DNA of 64,000 bases. It comes from an uncultured Syntrophobacterales bacterium (GTDB lineage Bacteria; Desulfobacterota; Syntrophia; Syntrophales; UBA5619). The stretch covers positions 1 through 64,000 of the forward strand of contig CAIYSL010000119.1 of NCBI GenBank assembly GCA_903928915.1, read 5' to 3'. Both the position numbers and the translations under genes were made by a program. The notes under the pieces were generated by a model. The model was not told the DNA's origin. It did not search any database and was given only the letters and a program-made list of their open reading frames with translations. Positions 36,283 through 44,542 of this stretch are shown piece by piece (the stretch's first letter is position 1; every line of letters starts with the position of its first letter).

Positions 36283-36322
36283 AACCGGTGCGCCCCCGCC
36301 CGGAGGAGGCGGCGCACCGGTT
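36283..36322 (-). repeat. 12-bp perfect inverted repeat after the surface protein gene
   Basis: AACCGGTGCGCC (36283-36294) pairs perfectly with GGCGCACCGGTT (36311-36322) around a 16-base loop, 12 bases after the stop codon at 36335. There is no T-tract behind it. It could stabilise the 3' end of the mRNA or slow polymerase before the terminator at 36210-36243. Confidence 0.65.
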
Positions 36323-36334
36323 CGGCTTGTTTAG

Positions 36335-38065
36335 TTAGGGCTTGCAGAGGTAGCCCATGGAGTTGTGCGTACCATCGGCCATCATGACAAACCCGTACAC
36401 CGAGCCTGCCGGGACGGTCGCTGCGCCCGACGCTACCGCCGTGATGTAGGCGGGAACGCCGACCGGCGCGGTGCCGGTCCACGTGAAGGCGGACACCAGC
36501 TTCGCGACGGTGCCCTTTGCCGCGACCGTCTCGGTCGCCGTTGCCGTGGTGCCGTCACCCTTGTAGGCCGTGATGGCGAAGGTCACCGGCTGCGACATCG
36601 TGTTGGTCAGGGCAAGCCCGTTCCACCAGGAGTCTGCAGGCGCGATGCTCGTGACGTAGGGACAGGTGATGGTGGTGCTCCCCGCCGTCACCGGGCAGGT
36701 AGCAACGAAGGTGCCCATGCACAGGTCGAGGGTTACCACGTTGCCGCAGGTCTGCTTCGCCAGGGTCACGCGGACCGTAACGACTGAACCAGCGGCCACC
36801 TCGGCCAGGTTGTAGTTGAACGCGGGCAGGTTGAGCTCGAAGAACATGTCGCCGGCCGCGAACAGGGCGCCGGCCGTGGTGACGAACTTCACTGCCTTGG
36901 CGGCTGCCGCGACGCCGGCGCACGCGCCTGCGATCGGGGCGACCGGGACGGCGGGCGTGGTGCCGTCGCCGCGGTAGTAGGTCTGACCGGCGAACCCGAC
37001 GGCGCCCACTGCGGTACCGCAGGTGGTGCTCGACGAGGTCTTGTACGCCGGGGCCACGTTGCTCCAGTAGACGCCGCGCTCGCCCGCCACGCCGTTGACC
37101 AGGATCTCGGCGGTCACGGTGTAGGGAACGAGTTCAAACTGCTGCGAGGACTGGATGACGAACTTGGGCAGGTAGCCCGTATACGCGGTGTGGTCGGAGC
37201 AGTAGCCGTTGGCGCCCGTGCCGAGCGTCTCATAGTCGAAGGCCACGCAGGTCGCTGCAGCCTGGGTGGTGGAGCCCAGCGGGATGCTGCCGCAGGTGGC
37301 GCCCTTGCAGGTCACCAGCGCGTAGGTCTGGGGGGCCATGATGTGGGCGATCGTGTAGTCGCCGGAGAAGTTCAGCTTGTCGGCGACCAGTTCCGGAACC
37401 GAGTTCGGGGTGTTCTGCACGTACTCACCCTGGTAGTCCTGGGTCAGAGTGTCGATGCAGAGCGCGTTGTCCTGGGCCACGATGGCCGTGTCGTACGCGG
37501 TGGTGGTCGTATTCCACTTCTGGATACCGGAGGTGGCGAAGGTGCCCACGCCCTTGCCGTCGAACAGCTTCACGACGAACTTGTCGGTCAGCGCGGTGCC
37601 CGTGAAGGTCATCCGCAGGTTGGTGTCGGCCGCGAGCACGCCCGTAGCCGTGATCACCTGCCGCAGGGTCAGCCGGATGATCTGGCTGCCCACGGCGCCC
37701 TGGACCACGAAGCCCCACTGCTGGCCACCCGCCGCCGCGGTGATGGTGCCCGCCGTTGTCGAAGCGGGAAGGGCGCCGGTCAGGTCGAGGGTGCCCGCCG
37801 TGTTGGCGAAGGTCACGAACCAATTGATGTCCTTGCAGACCGTTACCTTGTTGTTGAGCGTGAACTCGATGTAGTCGCCTTCCCGCATGGACGACAGGGA
37901 GTCAAATTCCATGGTGTCCGTACCGGCCTGGTAGCAGGTCGATTTCGGGATGTTGGGCACGGTGGTCTTCAGGAAGACCTGGTTCGCGGCAAAGGCCATG
38001 GCCGAAAACGACAGGACCATGAATACCGCGGCTAAAATGGTAAAAATACCTTTTCTTCTCATCAT
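36335..38065 (-). CDS. Cysteine-containing secreted surface protein, unknown family
   Basis: This 576-residue protein has a clear signal peptide (MMRRKGIFTILAAVFMVLSF, Ala-x-Ala at about 24-26). It is rich in Thr, Ala, Val and Gly with about fifteen cysteines, many in short pairs (CKGATCGS, TCPVTAGSTTITCPY). The C-terminal module DSWWNGLALTNTMSQPVTF resembles modules in the secreted protein at 32996-35479. A strong ribosome site (AAGGAGG, 38071-38077), its own upstream gap and a tight terminator suggest high expression, as for a surface-layer or adhesive structural protein. Disulfides would fit the VKOR gene in the window. Function unknown. Confidence 0.75.
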   Translation of the reverse strand: MMRRKGIFTILAAVFMVLSFSAMAFAANQVFLKTTVPNIPKSTCYQAGTDTMEFDSLSSMREGDYIEFTLNNKVTVCKDINWFVTFANTAGTLDLTGALPASTTAGTITAAAGGQQWGFVVQGAVGSQIIRLTLRQVITATGVLAADTNLRMTFTGTALTDKFVVKLFDGKGVGTFATSGIQKWNTTTTAYDTAIVAQDNALCIDTLTQDYQGEYVQNTPNSVPELVADKLNFSGDYTIAHIMAPQTYALVTCKGATCGSIPLGSTTQAAATCVAFDYETLGTGANGYCSDHTAYTGYLPKFVIQSSQQFELVPYTVTAEILVNGVAGERGVYWSNVAPAYKTSSSTTCGTAVGAVGFAGQTYYRGDGTTPAVPVAPIAGACAGVAAAAKAVKFVTTAGALFAAGDMFFELNLPAFNYNLAEVAAGSVVTVRVTLAKQTCGNVVTLDLCMGTFVATCPVTAGSTTITCPYVTSIAPADSWWNGLALTNTMSQPVTFAITAYKGDGTTATATETVAAKGTVAKLVSAFTWTGTAPVGVPAYITAVASGAATVPAGSVYGFVMMADGTHNSMGYLCKP

Positions 38066-38295
38066 TCCTTCCTCCTTGAGTGTTGTCAGTGTAACCGTAC
38101 GTAAAACGCAAACACCTTGTACCGTAAAAAGAATTCCTGCCTAGTCTGCGCCCTCTCACCCCCCTCCTTACGGAACCTTTTCCTGATTTCGATCCGACTG
38201 CTGTTCGAATCCCTTCATCCGCTTTTTTTCGTAAGGCATACTGCCTGTATCGTACAGCCACGTAACAAGGAACGGCGGCAAAGTCAAGCGAAAAC

Positions 38296-39465
38296 CTACG
38301 GCCCTGCTGGCTCGGCCGGGGCCGGCGCGGCCACGTCGCACACGGCCAGGTACACGTTCCATTCCGCCGTCTCGCTCCGCAGCACCCCCTTCTCGAAGCC
38401 GATCCCCGCGACCTTCATCCGGGGTTCGAGGAACGTCAGGCTCGCGGCGTTCGACGGATCTAGCTCGGCGCGGAGCATCCCCTCGAACAGGCGGCCCACC
38501 GCTACCGGCGGATCGATGGGGTCGGTAAACCAGGTGATCCCCAGCGACTCTCCCGCGATCTCGAACCCGTAGCCGCTCTGGGCGATCCGGTCGGCAGAGG
38601 TGCGGCCGTCCAGGCCGGTCTTTCCGTAGTAGTTGTTCCGCAGCATGTCCCGGACGTGCGCCTGGGCGGAGTACAGCAGGGAGCCCTGCGCCGCCAGAGG
38701 CGCTAGCCCCGCTTCGAAGGCCGGCCGCAGGTCGGGACGTGCATCGAGCAGGGCTGCGGTGGGGATCCCCAGGGATTCCGCGATTGCCAGGGGGTTGGCC
38801 CGGGCCGCGTTGATCAGCCCGAGCAGCTCCTGCTCCGGTCCCGTCAGGACGGTCCCGAAATCGCAGGTGGCCACGTAGACGTTCCAGAGGAGCCCTCCCA
38901 GCCGGAGCCCTCCCGTGTCTACGCTGACCCCGGCCTCCTTCAGGCGGGGGTCGAGGATGTTCCGTTTCTCCGTGCGCGAGGGGTCCAGTTCATCCCAGTA
39001 CATGTACTCGAACAGGAACCGGGCCGCGTCCCCGGGGTCGATGAAATTGGCGAAGGCCAGCATGCCCAGGGACTCTCCGCTGGCCACGGCAGGGTACCCC
39101 GCATCACGGATGCGCGCTTCGTATCCCCGGCCGTCCGGGGAGACGTGGGAGTAGTAATCGTTGGCCAGCATGTCCGCGGTGTGGCTGCGGGCCGCGCCGT
39201 ACAGGGTCCCGTTGAACGACACGGGCGGGATACCCTCCTTCAGGATCTTCTCCAGCCCGGGGAGGTCGGCCAGGACCTTTGCGGGGTCCATGCCCATCGC
39301 CGCGGCCATGGCAAGCGGGTTCTGGCGCGCCTGGTTGATCAGCGCCAGCAGGGCCTCTTCCTGCGGCGACGGGACCGCGTCGGCCGCGAAGGCTGCAGAA
39401 GCCCCTCCCGTCAGGAGGGCGATCGCGAGGAGCAGCAGGCTGAGGAGTTTCTTCGTCGTTATCAT
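38296..39465 (-). CDS. Secreted protein with two tandem CAP (SCP/PR-1) domains
   Basis: This 389-residue protein starts at ATG 39465 with a signal peptide (LLSLLLLAIALLTGG, Ala-x-Ala near 27). It has two CAP domains. The first (about 35-205) has AARSHTADMLANDYYSHVSP and SGESLGML, with both His and the Glu of the usual cavity. The second (about 210-375) keeps AQAHVRDMLRNNYY and AGESLGI but has Lys where the second His belongs (YYGKTGLDG). CAP proteins bind lipids or cleave peptides in various systems; here the role is open. The upstream region holds a terminator-like hairpin and paired palindromes, and a separate transcript is likely. Confidence 0.83.
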   Translation of the reverse strand: MITTKKLLSLLLLAIALLTGGASAAFAADAVPSPQEEALLALINQARQNPLAMAAAMGMDPAKVLADLPGLEKILKEGIPPVSFNGTLYGAARSHTADMLANDYYSHVSPDGRGYEARIRDAGYPAVASGESLGMLAFANFIDPGDAARFLFEYMYWDELDPSRTEKRNILDPRLKEAGVSVDTGGLRLGGLLWNVYVATCDFGTVLTGPEQELLGLINAARANPLAIAESLGIPTAALLDARPDLRPAFEAGLAPLAAQGSLLYSAQAHVRDMLRNNYYGKTGLDGRTSADRIAQSGYGFEIAGESLGITWFTDPIDPPVAVGRLFEGMLRAELDPSNAASLTFLEPRMKVAGIGFEKGVLRSETAEWNVYLAVCDVAAPAPAEPAGP

Positions 39466-39494
39466 AGCGCCTTCGTTACATGCAACAACCGTGC

Positions 39495-39527
39495 AAAAAA
39501 CTTCGGCGGGCCATTTTTTGCCCGCCG
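39495..39527 (-). terminator. Terminator-like hairpin in front of the CAP gene
   Basis: On the minus strand CGGCGGGC (39527-39520) pairs with GCCCGCCG (39511-39504), eight perfect pairs, followed by AAG and six T (39500-39495). It can end the transcript arriving from the receptor gene (stop at 39689). Because it lies only 30 bp before the CAP start, it could also act as an attenuator if that gene's promoter lies upstream of it. Confidence 0.7.
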
Positions 39528-39630
39528 CGATCACACCTCATTAGTAACATACTGATATTATTTGATCTATCAGCATCGCGGCGCAGTGGTCACCCTGGCG
39601 CGCCGAAGGGAGGGGGAATTTTACTTCGGC

Positions 39631-39670
39631 GGTTGGTCAAATTCGACCAACCGTGGTCGATTCTGACCAC
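39631..39670. repeat. Two adjacent palindromes with the same core
   Basis: GGTTGGTC-N6-GACCAACC (39631-39652) and GTGGTC-N6-GACCAC (39653-39670) share the core TGGTC-N6-GACCA. Their centres are exactly 20 bp apart, about two helical turns, which is what a cooperatively bound operator pair looks like. They lie between the receptor stop codon and the CAP gene. Confidence 0.6.
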
Positions 39671-39688
39671 CGTTCTGCCGGCGGCCCT

Positions 39689-41740
39689 TCACCAGCGCAT
39701 GCGCAGCCCAACCCACAGCGTCGCCGGGTCGCCCTTGATCAGGCTGTAGGTCCCGGGGGTTTCGTAGTCCCTGTCCAGGAGGTTGCGGACGGAGGCCTCC
39801 AGGTCCAGCCCGGGCAGGCCCACGTCGCGGACCGTCGTGGCCGCGTCGAGAAGCCAGACGCCGGGGACCGACCGGATCTCGGTACTGCGGGGGAAGATCA
39901 GATTCCGCGAGGAGAAATACCCCAGCCGCAGAAAGGTGCTCAGCCGTTCCAGGGGGCGCCAGGTGGTCATCAGGTTGGCGAGGGTCCCCGGCCCGCGGTC
40001 GTAGGGGTACACCAGGTCGGTGAAGTGCTTCACCACCGTCCCGTCCGGGCGCACGAAGTTGAAATCGTTCCAATGGTACGTCTCGTTCGGGCCGTCGTTG
40101 TCCACCAGGGTGACGTTGGCGGCAATCTCGAGGCTCCGAACGGGCGAAAACCGGCCTTCGAGTTCCACCCCCCTGATGTTCTGCCGGTTGGGCAGCGACA
40201 GCCCCGCGTAGGGGTCCTCCAGGATGTGCTTGTCGATCCGGCTGATGAACCCGCAGAGGCTCAGCCCCGCCTCGGGGGAGGGCTTCCAGGCGACCTGGAG
40301 GTTGATCGTCTGGATCTCTTCCGAATCGGGACGCCCCTCCTCCAGGAGTTGCCGGGCGAAGGGGGTGCGGTAGGCGACCCCGTACAGGAGCTTCATCCGC
40401 CACTCCGGTTCCGGCGCCCAGACGGCCCCGACGTTGTAACTGAGGCGGTTGCTGTACTCGTCGTGGACGTCGCTGCGCAGCCCCATCCAGAGATCCACGC
40501 TGCCGACCTTGTGGCTGTACTGGCCGAAGAGGGACCAGAGTGCGGCGTTGTAATCCTTCGTGGTGATCCCGGGCAGGAGGTTCCGGTTGTCCGGTCCCAG
40601 GTACCCGGGCAGGTACCCGTCCCAGATCGGGGCGTCGGTGATCGCCTTGTTCCGGTAGGACAGGCCGCCGGTGAAAAGCCCCCGGCCCGACAGGAACGAG
40701 CGGTCGTAGATCAGCTCGCCGTAGGCGGTCCGCTCCTTCTGCTTCAGGGTCCGGTCGATGATCTCGTATTCCGGGTTCAGCCAGCTGTACGAGCCGGTGA
40801 ACCGGAGGGCCGACGACCTGTCCAGGTTCCGCTTGGCCTCCAGCTTCAGAAACCCGAAGGGGGCGCTGCGGCTCTCCCCCCAGATGAAATCGCCGGCAGT
40901 CCGGGAGAGGGTGTAGGGTCGCTTGTAGTCCGACACCAGGCCGGAGAAGGTGAACCAGTCGCGGTAATTCAGGCGGCCCGAAACCTCGAGGGCGCGGGAG
41001 TCGGCGGTCCGCTGCCTGGCGTACCGCTCCTCCGGGGGGACCGCCTCCCTGCCGTCGCCCCAGAAGCGGACCACGTTGTAGTCGGCGTTTCCGGCGTCCT
41101 GGCGGCCGCTCACCGAGAAGAAGGCGTCCCACAGCCCGGCATCGTGGCCCGCGTTCGCGTAGAAGGAGCCGCGCCTCCCCGGGGTGCCGTACAGGAGGCC
41201 CGCCTCGGCCCCGTCGAGGTCCTTGCCGGTCAGGGGGACCACGTTGACGATGCCGGCGAAGGCGTCGGGCCCCCAGAGCACCGAACCCGGGCCGCGGAGG
41301 ATCTCGATCCGCTTGATCGGGGCGAGGGAGAGCTCCTGGTCGAGCGGATGGAGGGACTTGCTCACGTCGGAGCCCATGGGCACCGTGTCGTACAGGAACA
41401 AGACCGAATCGGGGATCCCCCGGAGGTAGGGCTGCGAACCCCATTCCTTCTTCGCCAGGTAGAACCCGGGCTCCATCTCGAGGGCCTGGCTCGCGGTCCG
41501 GATGCCCCGCTCCCTGATCTCCTCCCGGGTAATGACGCGGGCCACCGCCGGCGCCTGCCAGGCGCTCTCCTGACGCCGCGAGGCGATGGACAGCACGTCG
41601 AGCTCCTCGCCCACGAACATCAAAAGCGTGTCGTTCCGCCCGGCGGCCTCGCCCCGTTCCGCCCCGGCCGCTGCCGCCGGCAGGATCAGGAGCAGCGCCC
41701 CGAAAACCACCGCCGTTATGGTGAACCGTCTTGCCATCAT
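39689..41740 (-). CDS. TonB-dependent outer-membrane receptor
   Basis: This 683-residue protein has a signal peptide (about 1-27), a TonB-box-like segment DTLLMFVGEELDVLSIASR, a plug domain (about 60-180: APAVARVITREEIRERGIR, LRGIPDSVLFLYDTVPMG, IEILRGPGSVLWGPDAFAG) and a beta-barrel ending LWVGLRMRW with an aromatic last residue. The family imports ferric siderophores, cobalamin or other large ligands. Here it follows a substrate-binding protein, a kinase and a regulator, 42 bp after the regulator gene, so ligand sensing and uptake are probably linked. Ligand unknown. Confidence 0.9.
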   Translation of the reverse strand: MMARRFTITAVVFGALLLILPAAAAGAERGEAAGRNDTLLMFVGEELDVLSIASRRQESAWQAPAVARVITREEIRERGIRTASQALEMEPGFYLAKKEWGSQPYLRGIPDSVLFLYDTVPMGSDVSKSLHPLDQELSLAPIKRIEILRGPGSVLWGPDAFAGIVNVVPLTGKDLDGAEAGLLYGTPGRRGSFYANAGHDAGLWDAFFSVSGRQDAGNADYNVVRFWGDGREAVPPEERYARQRTADSRALEVSGRLNYRDWFTFSGLVSDYKRPYTLSRTAGDFIWGESRSAPFGFLKLEAKRNLDRSSALRFTGSYSWLNPEYEIIDRTLKQKERTAYGELIYDRSFLSGRGLFTGGLSYRNKAITDAPIWDGYLPGYLGPDNRNLLPGITTKDYNAALWSLFGQYSHKVGSVDLWMGLRSDVHDEYSNRLSYNVGAVWAPEPEWRMKLLYGVAYRTPFARQLLEEGRPDSEEIQTINLQVAWKPSPEAGLSLCGFISRIDKHILEDPYAGLSLPNRQNIRGVELEGRFSPVRSLEIAANVTLVDNDGPNETYHWNDFNFVRPDGTVVKHFTDLVYPYDRGPGTLANLMTTWRPLERLSTFLRLGYFSSRNLIFPRSTEIRSVPGVWLLDAATTVRDVGLPGLDLEASVRNLLDRDYETPGTYSLIKGDPATLWVGLRMRW

Positions 41741-41782
41741 ACCCCGTTCATCGCTGACTGTTTTCCCCGGGCGAACCCGGCG

Positions 41783-43141
41783 CTACTCTTGCTGACTCCT
41801 GACCTGATTCAACAGGACCCTGAACTTGGCCCTGGTCAGCCCGAGGAACTTGGCCGCCGCCGTCTGGTTGTCCCGGCAGGTCTCCAGGGCCTGCCTGACC
41901 ATTGCCCGTTCCACCTCCTCGAGCGATATCCCTTCCGGGGGAAGCCGGAACGCCAGAGGGGCGGCAGCGGCGGGACGGTTCGTCTCGAGGAAGGAAAGGG
42001 TCTCGGTGGTGATCGTCCCGGTCCCGCGCGCCAGGATCATGGCCCGCTCCACCGCATTGGCGAGTTCCCGGACATTGCCCGGCCAGGGATACTCCTTCAG
42101 CAGCCTGAGCGCCCCGCTGGAGAACTCCGTCTTTTCCAGCCCCCCTTCCAGCCGGCGGAGAAAATGGCGGGCCAGGAGGATCGCGTCGTCGGCGCGCTCC
42201 CGAAGCGGCGGCAGGTCGATCGGAAAGACGTTGATCCGGAAGAAGAGGTCCTCGCGGAACTTCCCCTTCTTCACATTCTCGCTCAGGCTCTGATTGGTGG
42301 CACAGATGAACCGGATGTCCACGGGGATCTCCTCGTTCCCCCCCACCCGCTGGATCTTCTTCTCCTGCAGGGCCCTGAGGAGCCGGGCCTGCGCCTCCAG
42401 GGAAAGGTCGCCGATCTCGTCCAGAAACAGGGTCCCCCGATCGGCGTATTCGAACTTGCCCAGGCTCTTCTGCACGGCCCCGGTGAAGGAACCCTTTTCA
42501 TGGCCGAACAGCTCGGACTCCACCAGATGGGGGGAGATGGCGGCGCAGTTCAGCGGGACGAACCGCTCCTTGCCGCGGGGGCTGGCCGCGTGGATGTACC
42601 GGGCCAAGAGATCCTTGCCCGTCCCCGACTCCCCGCCCAGCATGACGGCGGCCTCGGTCGCGGCCACCATCGCGGCCAGGTCCATGACTGCGGCCATCTT
42701 CTTCGACTCGTATACGATCTCGTCGCCGCCGGCCTTCCGGCCGATCTCCTGCTTCAGGTTCCTGTTCTCGGCCATGATCCGGGAGAGGCCGAGCGTCCGC
42801 TCCACGGTCAGGGCGATGCGCGCCTCTTCGAAGGGTTTGGTGATGTAGTCGACCGCCCCCTGCCGCATCGCTTCCACCGCCGATTCCACCGTCGCGAAGG
42901 CGGTGATGAACACGACGGGGACGGGGATCTCCATCTCCATCACCCGCTTCAGGAGCTCGATCCCGTCCATCCGCGGCATCTTGATGTCCGTGATGATCAT
43001 GTCGAAGGGCGCGGCGCTGATCATCTCCAGGGCCTCCGCGCCGTCCCCCGCCTGCTCGACGCGGTACCCCTGCCTGCCCAGCATGATGGAAAGCAGGTGC
43101 CGCATCCGTTCTTCGTCGTCGACTACCAGTATGTGCGCCAT
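41783..43141 (-). CDS. Sigma54-dependent response regulator (NtrC family)
   Basis: This 452-residue protein has a receiver domain (LVVDDEERMR at 5-14, phosphorylatable Asp in IITDIKMPRMDGI about 53), an AAA+ domain with Walker A GGESGTGKD (about 168), the sigma54-contacting loop as GSFTGA (variant of GAFTGA), Walker B TLFLDEIGDL, R-finger region, and a Fis-type helix-turn-helix at the C-terminus (LEEVERAMVRQALE, TAAAKFLGLTRAKFRVLL). It would activate sigma54 promoters when phosphorylated by the kinase encoded 15 bp upstream. The sigma54 site at 58465-58481 is a candidate target. Confidence 0.93.
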   Translation of the reverse strand: MAHILVVDDEERMRHLLSIMLGRQGYRVEQAGDGAEALEMISAAPFDMIITDIKMPRMDGIELLKRVMEMEIPVPVVFITAFATVESAVEAMRQGAVDYITKPFEEARIALTVERTLGLSRIMAENRNLKQEIGRKAGGDEIVYESKKMAAVMDLAAMVAATEAAVMLGGESGTGKDLLARYIHAASPRGKERFVPLNCAAISPHLVESELFGHEKGSFTGAVQKSLGKFEYADRGTLFLDEIGDLSLEAQARLLRALQEKKIQRVGGNEEIPVDIRFICATNQSLSENVKKGKFREDLFFRINVFPIDLPPLRERADDAILLARHFLRRLEGGLEKTEFSSGALRLLKEYPWPGNVRELANAVERAMILARGTGTITTETLSFLETNRPAAAAPLAFRLPPEGISLEEVERAMVRQALETCRDNQTAAAKFLGLTRAKFRVLLNQVRSQQE

Positions 43142-43156
43142 GCTCCCCCCGCCGCC

Positions 43157-44542
43157 TTACCCTACCGGGATCTCGATCGTGAACAGGGCCCCCCCCTCGG
43201 CCCTGTTCCGGACGCCGATCAGGCCGCCGTGCGCCTTGACCGCCTGGGAGGCATAGGCAAGCCCCAGACCGGCCCCTTTCGCACGGGTCGTGAAGAAGGG
43301 GTTGAAGATCCGATCGAGGTTCTCCGGGGCGATCCCCTCCCCGCTGTCCGCGATCTCCACCGTCCAGGCCGCGCCCGAGCGGGCCGCAGTCACTTCGACG
43401 ACGCCGCCGGTCTTGTTCGCCTCGCCGGCGTTCTTGATGATGTTGTCGATCGCCCGGATGAGCAGATCGGGATCGGCCTCGGCATAACAGGACCCGGCCG
43501 GGATGCGCGCGCGGATTTCGCAGGACCCGTCGGTCTGCCGCAGTTCGGCCTTCGTGATGACATCCCGGAGCAGGGCATTCAGGTCCGTCCGGCAGAAACA
43601 CGGCGTGACCGGCCGGGCGAACATCAGGAAGTCTCCGATCAGGCGGTTCAGACGCTGGATCTCATCCTCGATGTAGAAGACCATGGTGTTGTCCGAGGAG
43701 AGCGAGCAGTCCCGTTTCAGCACGTCGAGCGAGCTCTTGATGATACCCAGGGGATTCTTCAGTTCGTGCGCGATCATCAGCGAGAATTTACCCATCTCGG
43801 CCAGCGTCTTCTGCCGCCGCACCTGTTCGTTGGCCTCGTCGAGGGATTTTCGGTTCTCCTCGAGGGAATCGAGCATCACATTGAAGGCCACCGCAAGCTC
43901 CCGCGTCTCGGGCAGCGCCCCCGGCTGCGCCCGCAGGTCGAAATCGCCCAGCGCCACCCGTCTGGCCGCCTGGGCCAGCCCCTTGACCGGGGCCACCAGG
44001 GAGCGGGAGATAAAGTAAAAAATCAGCACCGCCAGCCCGGTCAGGCCGGCGGCGAGCCAGATGAAATAGGTGATCACCGTCGTCCAGAGCTGGTCGATGC
44101 CCGCGGTACTGTATACGATCCGTACCTTGCCGATCAAGGTCTCTTTGTCCCTCGTCCCCTCGGCAGGGGTGAAGGCCTTGCTCTCGTCCTGTTTCTCCGT
44201 CAGCAGGACCGGGGTTTCCATGACCGGGAAGGAGCCGGAGACCTGCTCGGGGACCCGGATGAGCTCCCTCCCCTGGCCATCGAACATCACGACTCCGACC
44301 ACGTCCTTTTCCGACATCAGGTTGACGGCCAGCCGCCGCAGCATGGCCCGGTCGTCGATCAGTATACCCAGTTCTGCGGTGAGCGCAAGATAGTTCGCCA
44401 GGAAGGAGATGTGCGCCACGAACCGCTGCTGGGCGAACTGGTGCGCGAAGTTCGCCCCGATGTACCCCAGGGCGAAGGTGGTCGCGCTGATGACCAGAAA
44501 GGTGGCCGCGAGGATCCTGACGTGGATGCCCGGGTTTCTCAC
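43157..44542 (-). CDS. Sensor histidine kinase
   Basis: The GTG start at 44542 overlaps the stop of the substrate-binding protein gene (GTGA), giving 461 residues. Layout: membrane segment about 7-28, periplasmic sensor about 30-185, second membrane segment about 190-215, HAMP (VAPVKGLAQAARRVALGDF), HisKA with phospho-acceptor His in HELKNPLGII (about 280), and HATPase_c with N box NIIKNAGEAN and G boxes DSGEGIAPENLD and GAGLGLAYASQ. It is the cognate kinase of the NtrC-type regulator. Translational coupling to the binding protein suggests that protein presents the signal. Confidence 0.9.
   Translation of the reverse strand: MRNPGIHVRILAATFLVISATTFALGYIGANFAHQFAQQRFVAHISFLANYLALTAELGILIDDRAMLRRLAVNLMSEKDVVGVVMFDGQGRELIRVPEQVSGSFPVMETPVLLTEKQDESKAFTPAEGTRDKETLIGKVRIVYSTAGIDQLWTTVITYFIWLAAGLTGLAVLIFYFISRSLVAPVKGLAQAARRVALGDFDLRAQPGALPETRELAVAFNVMLDSLEENRKSLDEANEQVRRQKTLAEMGKFSLMIAHELKNPLGIIKSSLDVLKRDCSLSSDNTMVFYIEDEIQRLNRLIGDFLMFARPVTPCFCRTDLNALLRDVITKAELRQTDGSCEIRARIPAGSCYAEADPDLLIRAIDNIIKNAGEANKTGGVVEVTAARSGAAWTVEIADSGEGIAPENLDRIFNPFFTTRAKGAGLGLAYASQAVKAHGGLIGVRNRAEGGALFTIEIPVG

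Noticed and set aside
38178-38250. Small minus-strand ORF (about 23 codons) before the surface protein gene
   Set aside because: No family resemblance and no ribosome site of note; it is more likely leader sequence.
38259-38287. Sigma70 promoter TTGACT-N17-TACGTG for the surface protein gene
   Set aside because: The -35 is good but the -10 matches only two of six bases, so the true promoter of this probably highly expressed gene was not identified.
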